From Yeosuana sp043876835 (GTDB lineage: Bacteria; Bacteroidota; Bacteroidia; Flavobacteriales; Flavobacteriaceae), in the NCBI RefSeq assembly GCF_043876835.1, contig NZ_JBAWJZ010000004.1:62001-126000 (forward strand): a stretch of 64,000 bases of DNA, given 5' to 3'. Position numbers and translations under genes: made by a program. Shown piece by piece: positions 1 to 7,697 of the stretch. The number at the start of each line of letters is the position of its first letter. Position 1 is the stretch's first letter. The notes under the pieces are model-generated. The model ran no database searches and was not told where the DNA came from. It was given only the letters and a program-made list of their open reading frames with translations.

Positions 1-1577
1 GGCACATAATACAATTTGGGGTTGGTATGATAAATTCCAACAGCATCAGACAACGTTCCAATTGTAAAAGGTGCATACGGATGGGCTCCTGTAAAAACAT
101 CCAATAACAATCCTTCTGTATAGGTATCATTAAATTGCCCTTCAACGTATTCATCTTTAAAGGCAACAGCTTGCAGATATTGAACAGCACTTTTTCTAAG
201 AGCACGCATCACATATTCCCTCCCTTGTTTATCTGCTAAACGCAATGATTTTGATTGATGCCCGCCACCTTTTCTAATGGGAATAACACCTCCAAATAGT
301 GTATCAAGATTAACCGTTTTTGCAGTTACTTTTGTGCTGAAATATTTACGATAACGATCTCCCCAAAGCTTTTTGTACAACTTGCCTTTGGTTGTTTCTG
401 CATCTGTATAAATTGAAGCTTTTTCTTCTTTAGGAAATGAAGCTGCATACTCCGTTTTAGTTTCTTTGTTTTGGTCTTCTGAAAGCACTTGGGTTTCAAA
501 GACTACCTTTTGGTCATCAGCCGAATAAAACCTAACGAATGACGACCCGTCTTCAAAAACGTCGAGTCGAACAAATCCAGGCGTTGCATATGAAAACTTC
601 CCTTTTCCAACATTTCTTGTTGCAGATAGTTTTGATCCTGAACCACTAATAATCTGTGGCAGGTTGTCCTCAACGATGTATTGTAAATTATGATCGTGTC
701 CAGAAACAAAAATAGTTTTATCGTTCTGCTGGGATAAGGTTATTATGCGTTTTCTTAATTCGTTGTAACGCTTGTTTTGTATATCAACAGTTGTAAGTCC
801 ACTGGTTTTTCTAATCACGTTTTTTAAGGTTCCTAAAACAGGCAAAGGAGACATGTGGCTTTTAAAAGAATATTGTCCGCCATGACTGCCGTTTGTGAAC
901 ATGGGGTGATGAATAGCTATTAAGGTTGTTTTTTCACGTGCTTTTTTTATTTCACTCTCTAGTTCTTCAAAAAACTTGGCTCTGGTTTTTATTTCGCAAT
1001 CGTCATTAATGTTTGGGTTGTCATTCCAATTGGTTAAATACCATTCTGAGTCTACAACAATTAAAACAACATCATCCGAGATGTTTACTTTTTCAATTGG
1101 GCAACCATTTTCCGGTAAAAAAGTGTTTTTTCCTAAGGCATCTTCAATATACTTTTCTTGTCGTTTTAGTCCTTTTAATCCGTCAGAATACCAATCATGG
1201 TTTCCTGGAATAAAAATAGCTTTCCCCTTAAAATCTTTTACGGCTTCAATTTGAACATTCAGTTGATGTTCTGCAAAGTTTCTTCCTTGTTCATCTTTAG
1301 TTGGCAAGCCCTTTGGGTAAATATTATCTCCCAGAAAAAGGATCGTACTTTTTTTTGGCGCATTATCAAGTTCAGATTTTAAAAACTTCAAAGCACTGGT
1401 TTCGCTATCAACAGGAGAGTTTCCGGCATCTCCAATAAAATAAAATGTATGCGTAATTGTTTTATCGTTAGGAAAGTTTTCGGCATTATTTTCGTCTGAA
1501 TATTGCGGTTTAAAAGTAGCACATTCCGTAATACAAAAAACAGCACAAATTAAAATGAGATTAAGCCTGAAACTCAT
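1..1577 (-). CDS. Metallophosphoesterase lipoprotein (C-terminus cut by window edge)
   Basis: The frame is open from an ATG at 1577 to the left edge, giving at least 525 residues. The N-terminus is a hydrophobic signal ending in a lipobox-like ITEC (Cys19), so an outer-membrane or periplasmic lipoprotein is likely. Calcineurin-like metal-binding motifs occur in the right order: GDAGN (residues 49-53), GDNIYP (83-88), GNHDWY (about 125) and GHDHN (near base 690). This supports a dinuclear metal phosphohydrolase. Its substrate cannot be told. Related flavobacterial proteins are much longer and may carry an outer-membrane barrel; that part would lie outside the window. It diverges from the HD/PycTM gene with only 42 bp between the start codons. 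Confidence 0.85.
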   Translation of the reverse strand, partial: MSFRLNLILICAVFCITECATFKPQYSDENNAENFPNDKTITHTFYFIGDAGNSPVDSETSALKFLKSELDNAPKKSTILFLGDNIYPKGLPTKDEQGRNFAEHQLNVQIEAVKDFKGKAIFIPGNHDWYSDGLKGLKRQEKYIEDALGKNTFLPENGCPIEKVNISDDVVLIVVDSEWYLTNWNDNPNINDDCEIKTRAKFFEELESEIKKAREKTTLIAIHHPMFTNGSHGGQYSFKSHMSPLPVLGTLKNVIRKTSGLTTVDIQNKRYNELRKRIITLSQQNDKTIFVSGHDHNLQYIVEDNLPQIISGSGSKLSATRNVGKGKFSYATPGFVRLDVFEDGSSFVRFYSADDQKVVFETQVLSEDQNKETKTEYAASFPKEEKASIYTDAETTKGKLYKKLWGDRYRKYFSTKVTAKTVNLDTLFGGVIPIRKGGGHQSKSLRLADKQGREYVMRALRKSAVQYLQAVAFKDEYVEGQFNDTYTEGLLLDVFTGAHPYAPFTIGTLSDAVGIYHTNPKLYYV

Positions 1578-1619
1578 GGTAATGGATTAATTACTATTTT
1601 AGTAAAAATAATATTTTAA

Positions 1620-2822
1620 ATGAATCAACTCCTTTTAAATGTCGAGAAATATGTGTCATCCTTACTACTAAGAGAGGTTTCGCATATTTATATATATCAT
1701 AATTTAAGACATACACAACGTGTTGTAAAATATACAAAAGAGCTTATTGAGAATGAAAATGTAAACGAAAACGACGCAGAAAATTTATTGATAGCTGCCT
1801 GGTTTCATGATACAGGATTTATACAAGGAGCTGATAATCATGAAGAAAAAAGTGTAGAAATTGCTTCTGCTTTTTTAATGGAACAAAACATTTTGCCCGA
1901 AAAGATAGAAGATATTTCCAAAATTATTTTGGCTACTAAAATAGATTATGAACCTAAAAATTTACTTGAAGAAATAATCCGCGATGCAGATTGTGCCCAT
2001 TTTGGAACTAAAGAATTTGTTGAAATCAGTGATCTTTTAAGACACGAATGGGAGCATGCTTGCAATAAAATTTTAAGTGACATTGAATGGATTGAAGAAA
2101 ACATTTCATTTTTAACAAAGAAGCATTTGTTTTATACCACCTACGCTATTGATACTTGGCAAAACGGAAAAGATAAAAACATTGCAACTCTTTTTAAAAC
2201 CCTTAAAAAACTTCATCAGGAAGAGAAAAAAAACCTGGTAAAAAAAGAACAATTAGACATAAAGAAAAAAAGGGCTAAACTGCCTGAACGTGGTATTGAT
2301 ACCATGTTTCGGGTTACGCTTAGAAACCATATAACACTAAGTAATATTGCCGATACTAAAGCCAATATTTTATTATCTGTAAACGCCATTATCGTTTCCT
2401 TGGTTTTATCAAATCTTATCCCAAAACTCGATAATCCATCTAATCACTATTTAATTTATCCAACAGTAATTTTTACACTTTTTACCATTACGGCCATGAT
2501 TTTATCTGTATTAGCTACAAGGCCAAATGTAACAAGTGGAAAATTCACCAAAGAGGATGTAGAGAACAAAAAAGTTAATTTGCTTTTTTTTGGAAATTTC
2601 CACAAAATGAAGCTCGATGATTTTGAATGGGCTATAAGGGAGCTTATGAAAGACAAAGATTACCTGTACAATTCCATGTCTAAAGACCTTTATTTTTTGG
2701 GCTTGGTATTAAACAAAAAATATAAAATTTTAAGAATTACCTACACAGTATTTATGATAGGGATTATAGTAAGTGTTATTGCTTTTTTTATTGCATTCCA
2801 ATATTACGGAATTAAGGCTTAA
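1620..2822 (+). CDS. HD-domain phosphohydrolase fused to Pycsar-type (PycTM) membrane effector domain
   Basis: This is a 400-residue, two-part protein. Residues about 20-190 form an HD domain: His31 (in HNLRHTQRV), His63-Asp64 (AWFHDTGF), His74 (NHEE) and a distal Asp in RDADCAHFG, the expected metal ligands. A charged linker (about 195-230) leads to a C-terminal domain beginning GIDTMFRVTLRNH, with two hydrophobic segments near 255-275 and 285-305 and a third at the C-terminus. This resembles the transmembrane effector domain of Pycsar anti-phage systems (DUF5706/PycTM). In known Pycsar systems a cyclase makes cCMP or cUMP that activates the effector; no cyclase gene lies nearby. The HD part could degrade a nucleotide signal in cis, which is inference. 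Its stop overlaps that of the convergent GAF gene. Confidence 0.8.
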   Translation: MNQLLLNVEKYVSSLLLREVSHIYIYHNLRHTQRVVKYTKELIENENVNENDAENLLIAAWFHDTGFIQGADNHEEKSVEIASAFLMEQNILPEKIEDISKIILATKIDYEPKNLLEEIIRDADCAHFGTKEFVEISDLLRHEWEHACNKILSDIEWIEENISFLTKKHLFYTTYAIDTWQNGKDKNIATLFKTLKKLHQEEKKNLVKKEQLDIKKKRAKLPERGIDTMFRVTLRNHITLSNIADTKANILLSVNAIIVSLVLSNLIPKLDNPSNHYLIYPTVIFTLFTITAMILSVLATRPNVTSGKFTKEDVENKKVNLLFFGNFHKMKLDDFEWAIRELMKDKDYLYNSMSKDLYFLGLVLNKKYKILRITYTVFMIGIIVSVIAFFIAFQYYGIKA

Positions 2823-2831
2823 GCCTTAATT
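2810..2831. repeat. 22-bp perfect palindrome spanning two convergent stop codons
   Basis: The sequence is its own reverse complement over 22 bases, centred on TTAA, which holds both the plus-strand TAA (2820-2822) and the minus-strand TAA (2819-2821). As a result both proteins end in the same residues, Ile-Lys-Ala. It has no spacer, so a hairpin would need to open its centre to form a loop. A bidirectional terminator or a dimeric-protein site are both possible; neither is shown by the sequence. Confidence 0.8.
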
Positions 2832-5191
2832 TCCTTCATCAAATCGTTATAGGTATAAAATTCTTTTACATCAGCATTTTTCTTGTAAAGAATGCTTACC
2901 CTAATTGCTTTTAAACCCGTTACGGCTTGTAAATCCTGCAATTCCAAAATCTCAACATCGGTGTCCAAATAGTTTTTAGACTGTAAAAACTTAACATATC
3001 TTAGGTACTCTGTTTCGTCTTGTTTTTGCGAATAAATAATAGATATCTTCCCTTTTTGGGTGATACGCTCTTTGGTTCCTTTAATAAATGCTTTATCAAC
3101 CCTTTTTTTAACGATTTCATATCGGGCATTGTAAGTGCCATCAACATCAAACTGTTTTTCGTCCATTCTAAAACTTATGGACAGTGGTTGGTTAAACACT
3201 AAAATCATTGACGCAACATCCAGCTTAACAGGAAAATCTGGTTGAATCTGATAGTATTCATTTTCCATTTCGCACATAACCTGTAATTGCCACAGCCTTA
3301 AATTGTATAAGTATATGGGGTTAAAACTTTCTTCCTTGGTTATAGCTTCACCAATATACATGTTATGCTCTACACCATCAGTTTTAAAACGTTCAAAGTA
3401 GTGTGGGTACATTTTTTGGGCATCTACCTGCTTTTCATCAAGAATATGCGCCATTTTTTTATTGATGGATGCAATGGTATCATCATATTTCTTTCTGTGG
3501 AAATATAAAGTGTCTAATTTAGCATCTAAACTGTTTAAATAAGAGTCAATATCATTCTTTAATGATTTTGAAACCGATAAATGTTTAAACAATGGGTTAA
3601 TATCGTGTTTTAAAAAATCTGTGATTTGCTGTTCGCTGTCAACCTGAAAGAAATTTTGCAAACCTTCTAAATAGGTATTAATTTGATAGATAAATTGCTC
3701 ATATATTGGCAATGGCTCCAATTTAAAAGCCTTCTCTATAATATCTTTTACAGCACTTAGCTGTAGTGTTAAATCTTGTTTTGTAGCCCAATTTCTGGCT
3801 TCAGAAGATCCTTTAATATCAATTTGTCCATACAACGGATAAATGTCTTCAAAAGCTATTTTGTTGAACGATACCTGATTACCCATTGACAGTTCCTTAA
3901 TGAAATTTTTAGCTTCTTTTTCAAATTTCCAATGCACACTTGGGTGGATAGAGGTACATTCTTTTTGTATAACGGCTTCAATTAAATTTTCCACTTCTCT
4001 TTTAGAACGTAAAACCGAAGCTACAATAAAAGGCATAACGTCGGCCAGTTTATTGGCATTGATACTGTTTAATACTTTTGGTTTTTTTGAAACTATCTCT
4101 AAAAGACCTAACAATTCATCATTATCGGTAATGGGTGCCAAAATAACGCTTTTAATACCTTGTTGTTTAAATGACTTTATTTGAGGTATTTTTCCTTTTG
4201 TTATTTCGTATTTTTTATCAACGTCTGAAATGGCATAGAATTTATTGTTTAAAAGCACATGGTTGTATGACCCGCTGCACAATGCAGCATCGCAATTGTT
4301 ACAATCTAGGCCGTTTAATAAATAACTTTCCATTTTTGAAGCATGAATTTTTTCAAAAGTATTGTCCTCTTTGTTATAACTGGAAAACCCTACTTTAATG
4401 TCCTTTAATCCAAAAAGTGACCTGAAAATTTCTTGAAAACTACCCATTAAGTTTTCGTTGTTGTAACTTTTATCTTTTATAAGATTTGATTTAACGTTTG
4501 AAATGGATTGGTCGTCTGTTACATCAAAAATATTTGAAATGACAAACCCTTTGAACAGATAGCTGTTTTTAGGAAACTTCTCTTTCCATAAACCAATATT
4601 GTCAAAATTGTCTATTAATAAATCGTAATCCTCTTGCGTTATTTTTGGAGCATCCTTGGTGGGAATAAATTCTATAAAATCTGCATTGTACAAAATTTTA
4701 TAATAGCGAATAATACCGTTTGCATCTGGAATTTCATATAAAAATGGCCTTTTAAAATTTAAATTATACCCATAACAAACATTTAAAATAACGCTACATG
4801 CCATGATGTAAAATTCATTGTCGTCAATGTTTCTCATTTTCAACTCAAAACCATCACCTGCGTCCTTAAGTATTTTTTTTAAGCGATTGGAAGTATTAAA
4901 AACCACATCTTCAAAAGGGATAGATGCTGCTTTAATTTCATTATTGGTTAAAATGGGGTTAAATGAATCCTGAAGAATATAATTAATCTCATTTTTATAA
5001 GTTTCAAGCAATGAAACATCGTTAAACCCTTCCCGTAGAATAGAGTTTTCTGATGCTATTTTTAAAATCCTGCTTGCTTTATCGGCAATGAGTGTATCGT
5101 CACTATTTAGCAAATCTTCATATTGCTTTAATAATTTGTTAAAGCTTATTTTTAAAAGAATAGGAGACTCGTTATGGCACAAACTTCTCAT
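2819..5191 (-). CDS. GAF-domain protein (large, unknown signal)
   Basis: This is a 790-residue soluble protein without a signal peptide or membrane segment. The central part (about residues 250-400) reads as a GAF domain: it includes a segment with ISDVDKKYEI and a strand SVILAPITDNDELLGLLEI, the usual GAF pattern. Just before it lies a cysteine group (DCNNCDAALC) that could bind a metal or respond to redox. The N-terminal 220 and C-terminal 350 residues show no motif I recognise and look helical. The family is, to my knowledge, common in Flavobacteriaceae and annotated only as GAF protein. It converges on and overlaps by 4 bp the HD/PycTM gene, which suggests a shared signalling role, an inference from position only. 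Confidence 0.7.
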   Translation of the reverse strand: MRSLCHNESPILLKISFNKLLKQYEDLLNSDDTLIADKASRILKIASENSILREGFNDVSLLETYKNEINYILQDSFNPILTNNEIKAASIPFEDVVFNTSNRLKKILKDAGDGFELKMRNIDDNEFYIMACSVILNVCYGYNLNFKRPFLYEIPDANGIIRYYKILYNADFIEFIPTKDAPKITQEDYDLLIDNFDNIGLWKEKFPKNSYLFKGFVISNIFDVTDDQSISNVKSNLIKDKSYNNENLMGSFQEIFRSLFGLKDIKVGFSSYNKEDNTFEKIHASKMESYLLNGLDCNNCDAALCSGSYNHVLLNNKFYAISDVDKKYEITKGKIPQIKSFKQQGIKSVILAPITDNDELLGLLEIVSKKPKVLNSINANKLADVMPFIVASVLRSKREVENLIEAVIQKECTSIHPSVHWKFEKEAKNFIKELSMGNQVSFNKIAFEDIYPLYGQIDIKGSSEARNWATKQDLTLQLSAVKDIIEKAFKLEPLPIYEQFIYQINTYLEGLQNFFQVDSEQQITDFLKHDINPLFKHLSVSKSLKNDIDSYLNSLDAKLDTLYFHRKKYDDTIASINKKMAHILDEKQVDAQKMYPHYFERFKTDGVEHNMYIGEAITKEESFNPIYLYNLRLWQLQVMCEMENEYYQIQPDFPVKLDVASMILVFNQPLSISFRMDEKQFDVDGTYNARYEIVKKRVDKAFIKGTKERITQKGKISIIYSQKQDETEYLRYVKFLQSKNYLDTDVEILELQDLQAVTGLKAIRVSILYKKNADVKEFYTYNDLMKEIKA

Positions 5192-5462
5192 TAAAGCAAG
5201 GTATAAATTTTAATAAAAATACAAATTAAAACAGATAGTCGCTTTTTTAATTGAAACATTACTGCCATTAAAAAAAATATTGTGTGTTTGGTTTGTTTGG
5301 TTTTTAAGTTGCAACCTGTACCAATTTACGTGGCTGTTAACCACGATTAAAAAAGTAAAGCGTTGTAACCATTGTCTTTATAAAACACTTTAACGAAACA
5401 AACTTTTGCAAACATATTTTAAAGGTCTTTAAAATTGAGGGGTTAACAACCTGCTAAACTAA
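5192..5462. other. Intergenic leader of the GAF gene, no gene seen
   Basis: The stretch is AT-rich and stop-dense in all frames. It contains a short hairpin (CGTGG/CCACG, 5329-5345) and a TTTGGTTTG direct repeat near 5288-5300. No promoter matching TAnnTTTG could be placed confidently before the GAF start at 5191. Confidence 0.5.
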
Positions 5463-5624
5463 AAAGCCCTATTTTAATTTCCAAACCCGTGACACATATT
5501 GACACATATTGATAGTTATTGACACACATTGACACAATGGGCAAAAAAAGCAGGGGTTTTGTTCGGGTTTTATTCGAGTCTTGTTCAGCTACTGTTCGGG
5601 TGTATTTTTTTTAGATAGGGCTTT
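5463..5624. repeat. Non-coding element: 10-bp inverted repeat enclosing two phased repeat arrays
   Basis: AAAGCCCTAT (5463-5472) is repeated inverted as ATAGGGCTTT (5615-5624). Between them lie two unrelated direct-repeat arrays. The first, 5491-5540, has five 10-bp units beginning GACACATATT, two of them identical. The second, 5561-5604, has four units at 5561, 5572, 5583 and 5594, an exact 11-bp period, with core GTTCGGGT or variants. Both periods are close to one helical turn. There is no open frame. The arrangement resembles iteron binding sites, but no cognate protein is evident. Confidence 0.7.
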
Positions 5625-5633
5625 GCCCGAACA
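5593..5633. repeat. Inverted repeat TGTTCGGG / CCCGAACA
   Basis: The last unit of the 11-bp array (5593-5600) pairs perfectly over 8 bases with 5626-5633. A smaller GGGC-TTT-GCCC hairpin (5618-5628) lies inside its right half. This could fold as a hairpin or give a dimeric protein a two-fold site. Confidence 0.6.
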
Positions 5634-5733
5634 AAGGGTGGGTACATGTAAAATGAAACCCAAATAACTCCTTAGGTACTATAAAAATGTTTGTCTTTTG
5701 TAAGTATATATTTACTATATTAGTGTTATAGTA

Positions 5734-5759
5734 TGGATATGGACAATTGTCTATATCCA
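5734..5759. repeat. 26-bp near-perfect palindrome
   Basis: TGGATATGGACAA at 5734-5746 is mirrored by the other half up to 5759, with a single G/T opposition (5741 against 5752) that would be a G-U pair in RNA. It sits about 25 bp before the open frame of the next gene. The bases that follow (5757-5781, with TTGGCAA and TTAAAAAC) resemble the right ends of the two inverted-repeat elements downstream, so this may be a worn third copy. Confidence 0.55.
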
Positions 5760-5829
5760 ATTTGTTGGCAAAAATTAAAAACTAAACTCATTAGAAAAAA
5801 AAATAATTGAAATAGAAAATAATCAAAAA

Positions 5830-6351
5830 TTGAATGTTTCTATTCCTGAAAAGAACGAAATCAAAATAGAGAACAGTCAAATAGAGGAAATAAAAAAACA
5901 AGTGCAAGAATTACAAAGTAAAGACACTTCAAACAATAATTTTATTTCAGACAAAGGGATGAATCAAGTAATAACCAAAATTGAAGATTACTTTCCAAAA
6001 ATGAATGGATATTCGTATTCTGGTACAACAAATCTTTTAGAATTAAATTGTCCTGATTTTAAGACAACAGAGAAGTATATTGATGTTGATTTTCTAATTA
6101 GTGATAAAAGCCTTTATAATGATGTAGCAGCAATTTTTGTATCAATGACGGAAATAGATGAGAAAGGAAATTATTTTTATGTCTATGACACATATTACAA
6201 ACCTCAATTTGGCTACAATCACTTAAGGGTTAGAAACGTAAAAAGCAAAGATAAAATAAAATATAAATTTCATTATGGCCTAATGTTGAAATCAGATTCG
6301 AATAAAACGACACCAAGAATTGAGGGAATTTCTTGTGCTTTTAAAAAATAA
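5830..6351 (+). CDS. Hypothetical protein, start uncertain or lost
   Basis: With a TTG start the product has 173 residues. I do not recognise the family. The frame stays open upstream to 5779 with codon use and composition like the rest (a heptad-like Leu/Ile/Glu/Lys pattern), but it contains no ATG, GTG or TTG before 5830. The true N-terminus is probably missing or uses a rare start. Residues 1-40 look like a coiled coil. The remainder has aromatic-rich strands (NYFYVYDTYYKP, KYKFHYGLML) suggesting a beta-sandwich. No signal peptide is visible in what remains. It is followed within 6 bp by the first cassette-like element. Confidence 0.45.
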   Translation: MNVSIPEKNEIKIENSQIEEIKKQVQELQSKDTSNNNFISDKGMNQVITKIEDYFPKMNGYSYSGTTNLLELNCPDFKTTEKYIDVDFLISDKSLYNDVAAIFVSMTEIDEKGNYFYVYDTYYKPQFGYNHLRVRNVKSKDKIKYKFHYGLMLKSDSNKTTPRIEGISCAFKK

Positions 6352-6356
6352 CTTTT

Positions 6357-6500
6357 GCTAACATCGTGTAAAAATAATTGCTTGTACTTGTCTATTCCGA
6401 AAATCCTCGCGGATTTTCCAGTTAGTTTTGTACTTGCCAAGGTTCGTGCTAACACACGCAACTATTCTTACACAAGCACGTTACCTGCAAGCTTGAAAAC
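6357..6500. repeat. Cassette-like inverted-repeat element, copy A
   Basis: The 144-bp segment begins GCTAACATCGTGTAA and closes with TTACACAAGCACGTTA near 6468-6483, giving imperfect complementary ends (TAAC..GTGTAA against TTACAC..GTTA). It contains an internal perfect 8-bp hairpin (6399-6418, GAAAATCC/GGATTTTC). Copy B at 7299-7405 shares the left end (22 of 26 bases), an identical ACACGCAACT (6454-6463 here, 7358-7367 there) and the closing GCAAG-TTGAAAA. It starts right after one gene and ends directly at the ATG of the next. The layout resembles attC sites between integron cassettes, but the core boxes do not fit the integron consensus well. Confidence 0.6.
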
Positions 6501-7289
6501 ATGACTGAACTAACAAAGAATAAAACAAAAGAGATAAAACTCTATTCATCAAAAGCTATAAGTGGAGCTACATTTTTAGGTGGACCATTAGCAGCTGGTT
6601 ATTTAATTAGTGAAAATTTTAAAGCATTAAACAAACCAGACGATGGACGTAAATCTTTAATAATAGGAATTATAACAACAATTGTGCTTTTTGGAGGAAT
6701 ATTTATGCTTCCCGAGAGTATAATTGACAAAATCCCAAGACAAATAATCCCACTTATCTATACTGGAATTATATGGGGAATTGTTGAGTGGAAACAAGGA
6801 GATATTCTTAAGGTTCACAAAGAAAATGGTAATTCATTTTTCTCTGGGTGGAGAGCTGCTGGAGTTGGATTTATTTCACTAGTAATAATCGGAATTGGAA
6901 TATTTGGATATGCTTTTCTATCAACTGATGATGAGATTTATGAACAATATGATTCGGAATTAGCTGTTTTTTCAAAGAATGAAAATGAATCTTTAGTTTT
7001 CTATAACCATATAGACTCTAAACCAAAATTTGCTTTAATAAATGAATTAGATAACGATGTTATTCCAAAGTGGAAAGAAAATTTAAAGATAATTGAACGG
7101 ACCAATCAAATGGAAAACTTGCCTAATGAGTTATTAAAACAAAATGAGATTCTATTAAAATATTGTGAATTAAGAATCAAAGGTTTTGAATTATTCAAAA
7201 AAGCAATCAGCGAAGACACTGACAAGTATTCCATTGAATTAAATCGTATTCATTCAGAAATTGACAAACAATTAAAAAAACTGAATTAA
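6501..7289 (+). CDS. Hypothetical membrane protein in cassette-like unit
   Basis: This 262-residue protein has no recognised family. The N-terminal half has a Gly-rich hydrophobic stretch (SGATFLGGPLAAGYLI, residues 18-33) and three clearer membrane segments near 50-70, 80-95 and 120-140. The C-terminal 120 residues are charged and helical, with a long coiled-coil-like region and no Cys pairs. So an inner-membrane anchor with a cytoplasmic or periplasmic helical domain is likely. The ATG is the base immediately after repeat copy A, and the stop lies 9 bp before copy B, so the gene plus copy B forms a compact unit of about 905 bp. Function unknown. Confidence 0.65.
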   Translation: MTELTKNKTKEIKLYSSKAISGATFLGGPLAAGYLISENFKALNKPDDGRKSLIIGIITTIVLFGGIFMLPESIIDKIPRQIIPLIYTGIIWGIVEWKQGDILKVHKENGNSFFSGWRAAGVGFISLVIIGIGIFGYAFLSTDDEIYEQYDSELAVFSKNENESLVFYNHIDSKPKFALINELDNDVIPKWKENLKIIERTNQMENLPNELLKQNEILLKYCELRIKGFELFKKAISEDTDKYSIELNRIHSEIDKQLKKLN

Positions 7290-7298
7290 AAAGCAGCA

Positions 7299-7405
7299 GG
7301 TAACACCGTATAAAAAAAATTGCTAGTTTTAGCTAAACCAAAGTTAGTTGCTAGTAAACACGCAACTTTCCATACACATCAACGTTAGTGGCAAGTTTGA
7401 AAAAC
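7299..7405. repeat. Cassette-like inverted-repeat element, copy B
   Basis: This is a 107-bp relative of copy A (6357-6500), with the same outer ends, the same ACACGCAACT (7358-7367) and the same closing motif before a gene start position. Its middle differs: it carries AGTTGC/GCAACT (7346-7367) and a direct repeat TGCTAGT (7321, 7349). The terminal TAAC and GTTA (7301, 7384) match those of copy A. It lies between the membrane-protein gene and a decayed SRPBCC gene. Confidence 0.6.
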
Positions 7406-7422
7406 AAAAAGCTAAAGACTAA

Positions 7423-7631
7423 AATAAGGCAACAAATATCTTAAGATTGACAATAAACGCCTCAAAGAAAAAAGTTTGGGATGCTTTGACAAATCCAGAA
7501 AAGTAAAAGCTTGGCAATACGGAAGCGACTTGATAACGGATTGGAATGTTGGAATGAAAGCATTGGGATATGTTTTTGTCATGGGAGTTTTTACAATGCT
7601 AATTGTAATTGGTGTCAACGAAATATTATGA
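7423..7631 (+). pseudogene. Decayed SRPBCC/AHSA1-family gene joined to an unrelated tail
   Basis: Bases 7423-7503 encode NKATNILRLTINASKKKVWD and then ALTNPEK before a TAA. Restoring one A near 7500 continues as VKAWQYGSDLITDWNVG. Together these match the N-terminal half of AHSA1-like SRPBCC proteins (INASKKKVWDALTNPE is typical). No start codon is left. After base 7550 the homology ends and the same frame runs into a hydrophobic tail (GYVFVMGVFTMLIVIGVNEIL, stop at 7629-7631) that looks like the end of a different membrane protein. So this is a frameshifted, startless and recombined remnant, placed just after repeat copy B where a third cassette gene would start. Confidence 0.75.
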
Positions 7632-7665
7632 TTAAATAAACAATGACGTACACCCGTAAAAATTA

Positions 7666-7697
7666 AAAACCCCATAAACATGTGTTTATGGGGTTTT
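7666..7697 (-). terminator. Terminator of tRNA-Phe
   Basis: This is a perfect 15-bp stem (AAAACCCCATAAACA and its complement, 7666-7680 and 7683-7697) 4 bp beyond the tRNA 3' end, rich in U at the end on the minus strand. It is symmetrical and could also stop plus-strand transcripts from the accessory region. Confidence 0.8.

Noticed and set aside
976..1382. Rightward frames of 60-90 residues
   Set aside because: They lie antisense to the clearly coding metallophosphoesterase.
1620..5191. Complete Pycsar anti-phage operon
   Set aside because: No nucleotide cyclase is present; the neighbour is a GAF protein without a cyclase motif.
5491..5604. CRISPR array or plasmid-type iterons
   Set aside because: The units are only 10-11 bp with no unique spacers, and no cas or replication gene is near; kept as phased repeats only.
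5739..5803. Programmed frameshift at the A9 run joining a short upstream frame (ATG 5733 or 5739) to the 5830 gene
   Set aside because: The upstream peptide lies within the 26-bp palindrome and has no coding character; loss of the start is simpler.
6273..6461. Leftward 62-residue frame in element copy A
   Set aside because: It lies over an inverted-repeat element and the end of the 5830 gene and has no family resemblance.
6357..7405. True integron attC sites
   Set aside because: The terminal TAAC and GTTA are there but the neighbouring bases do not fit the integron RYYYAAC/GTTRRRY boxes, and no integron integrase is in the window.
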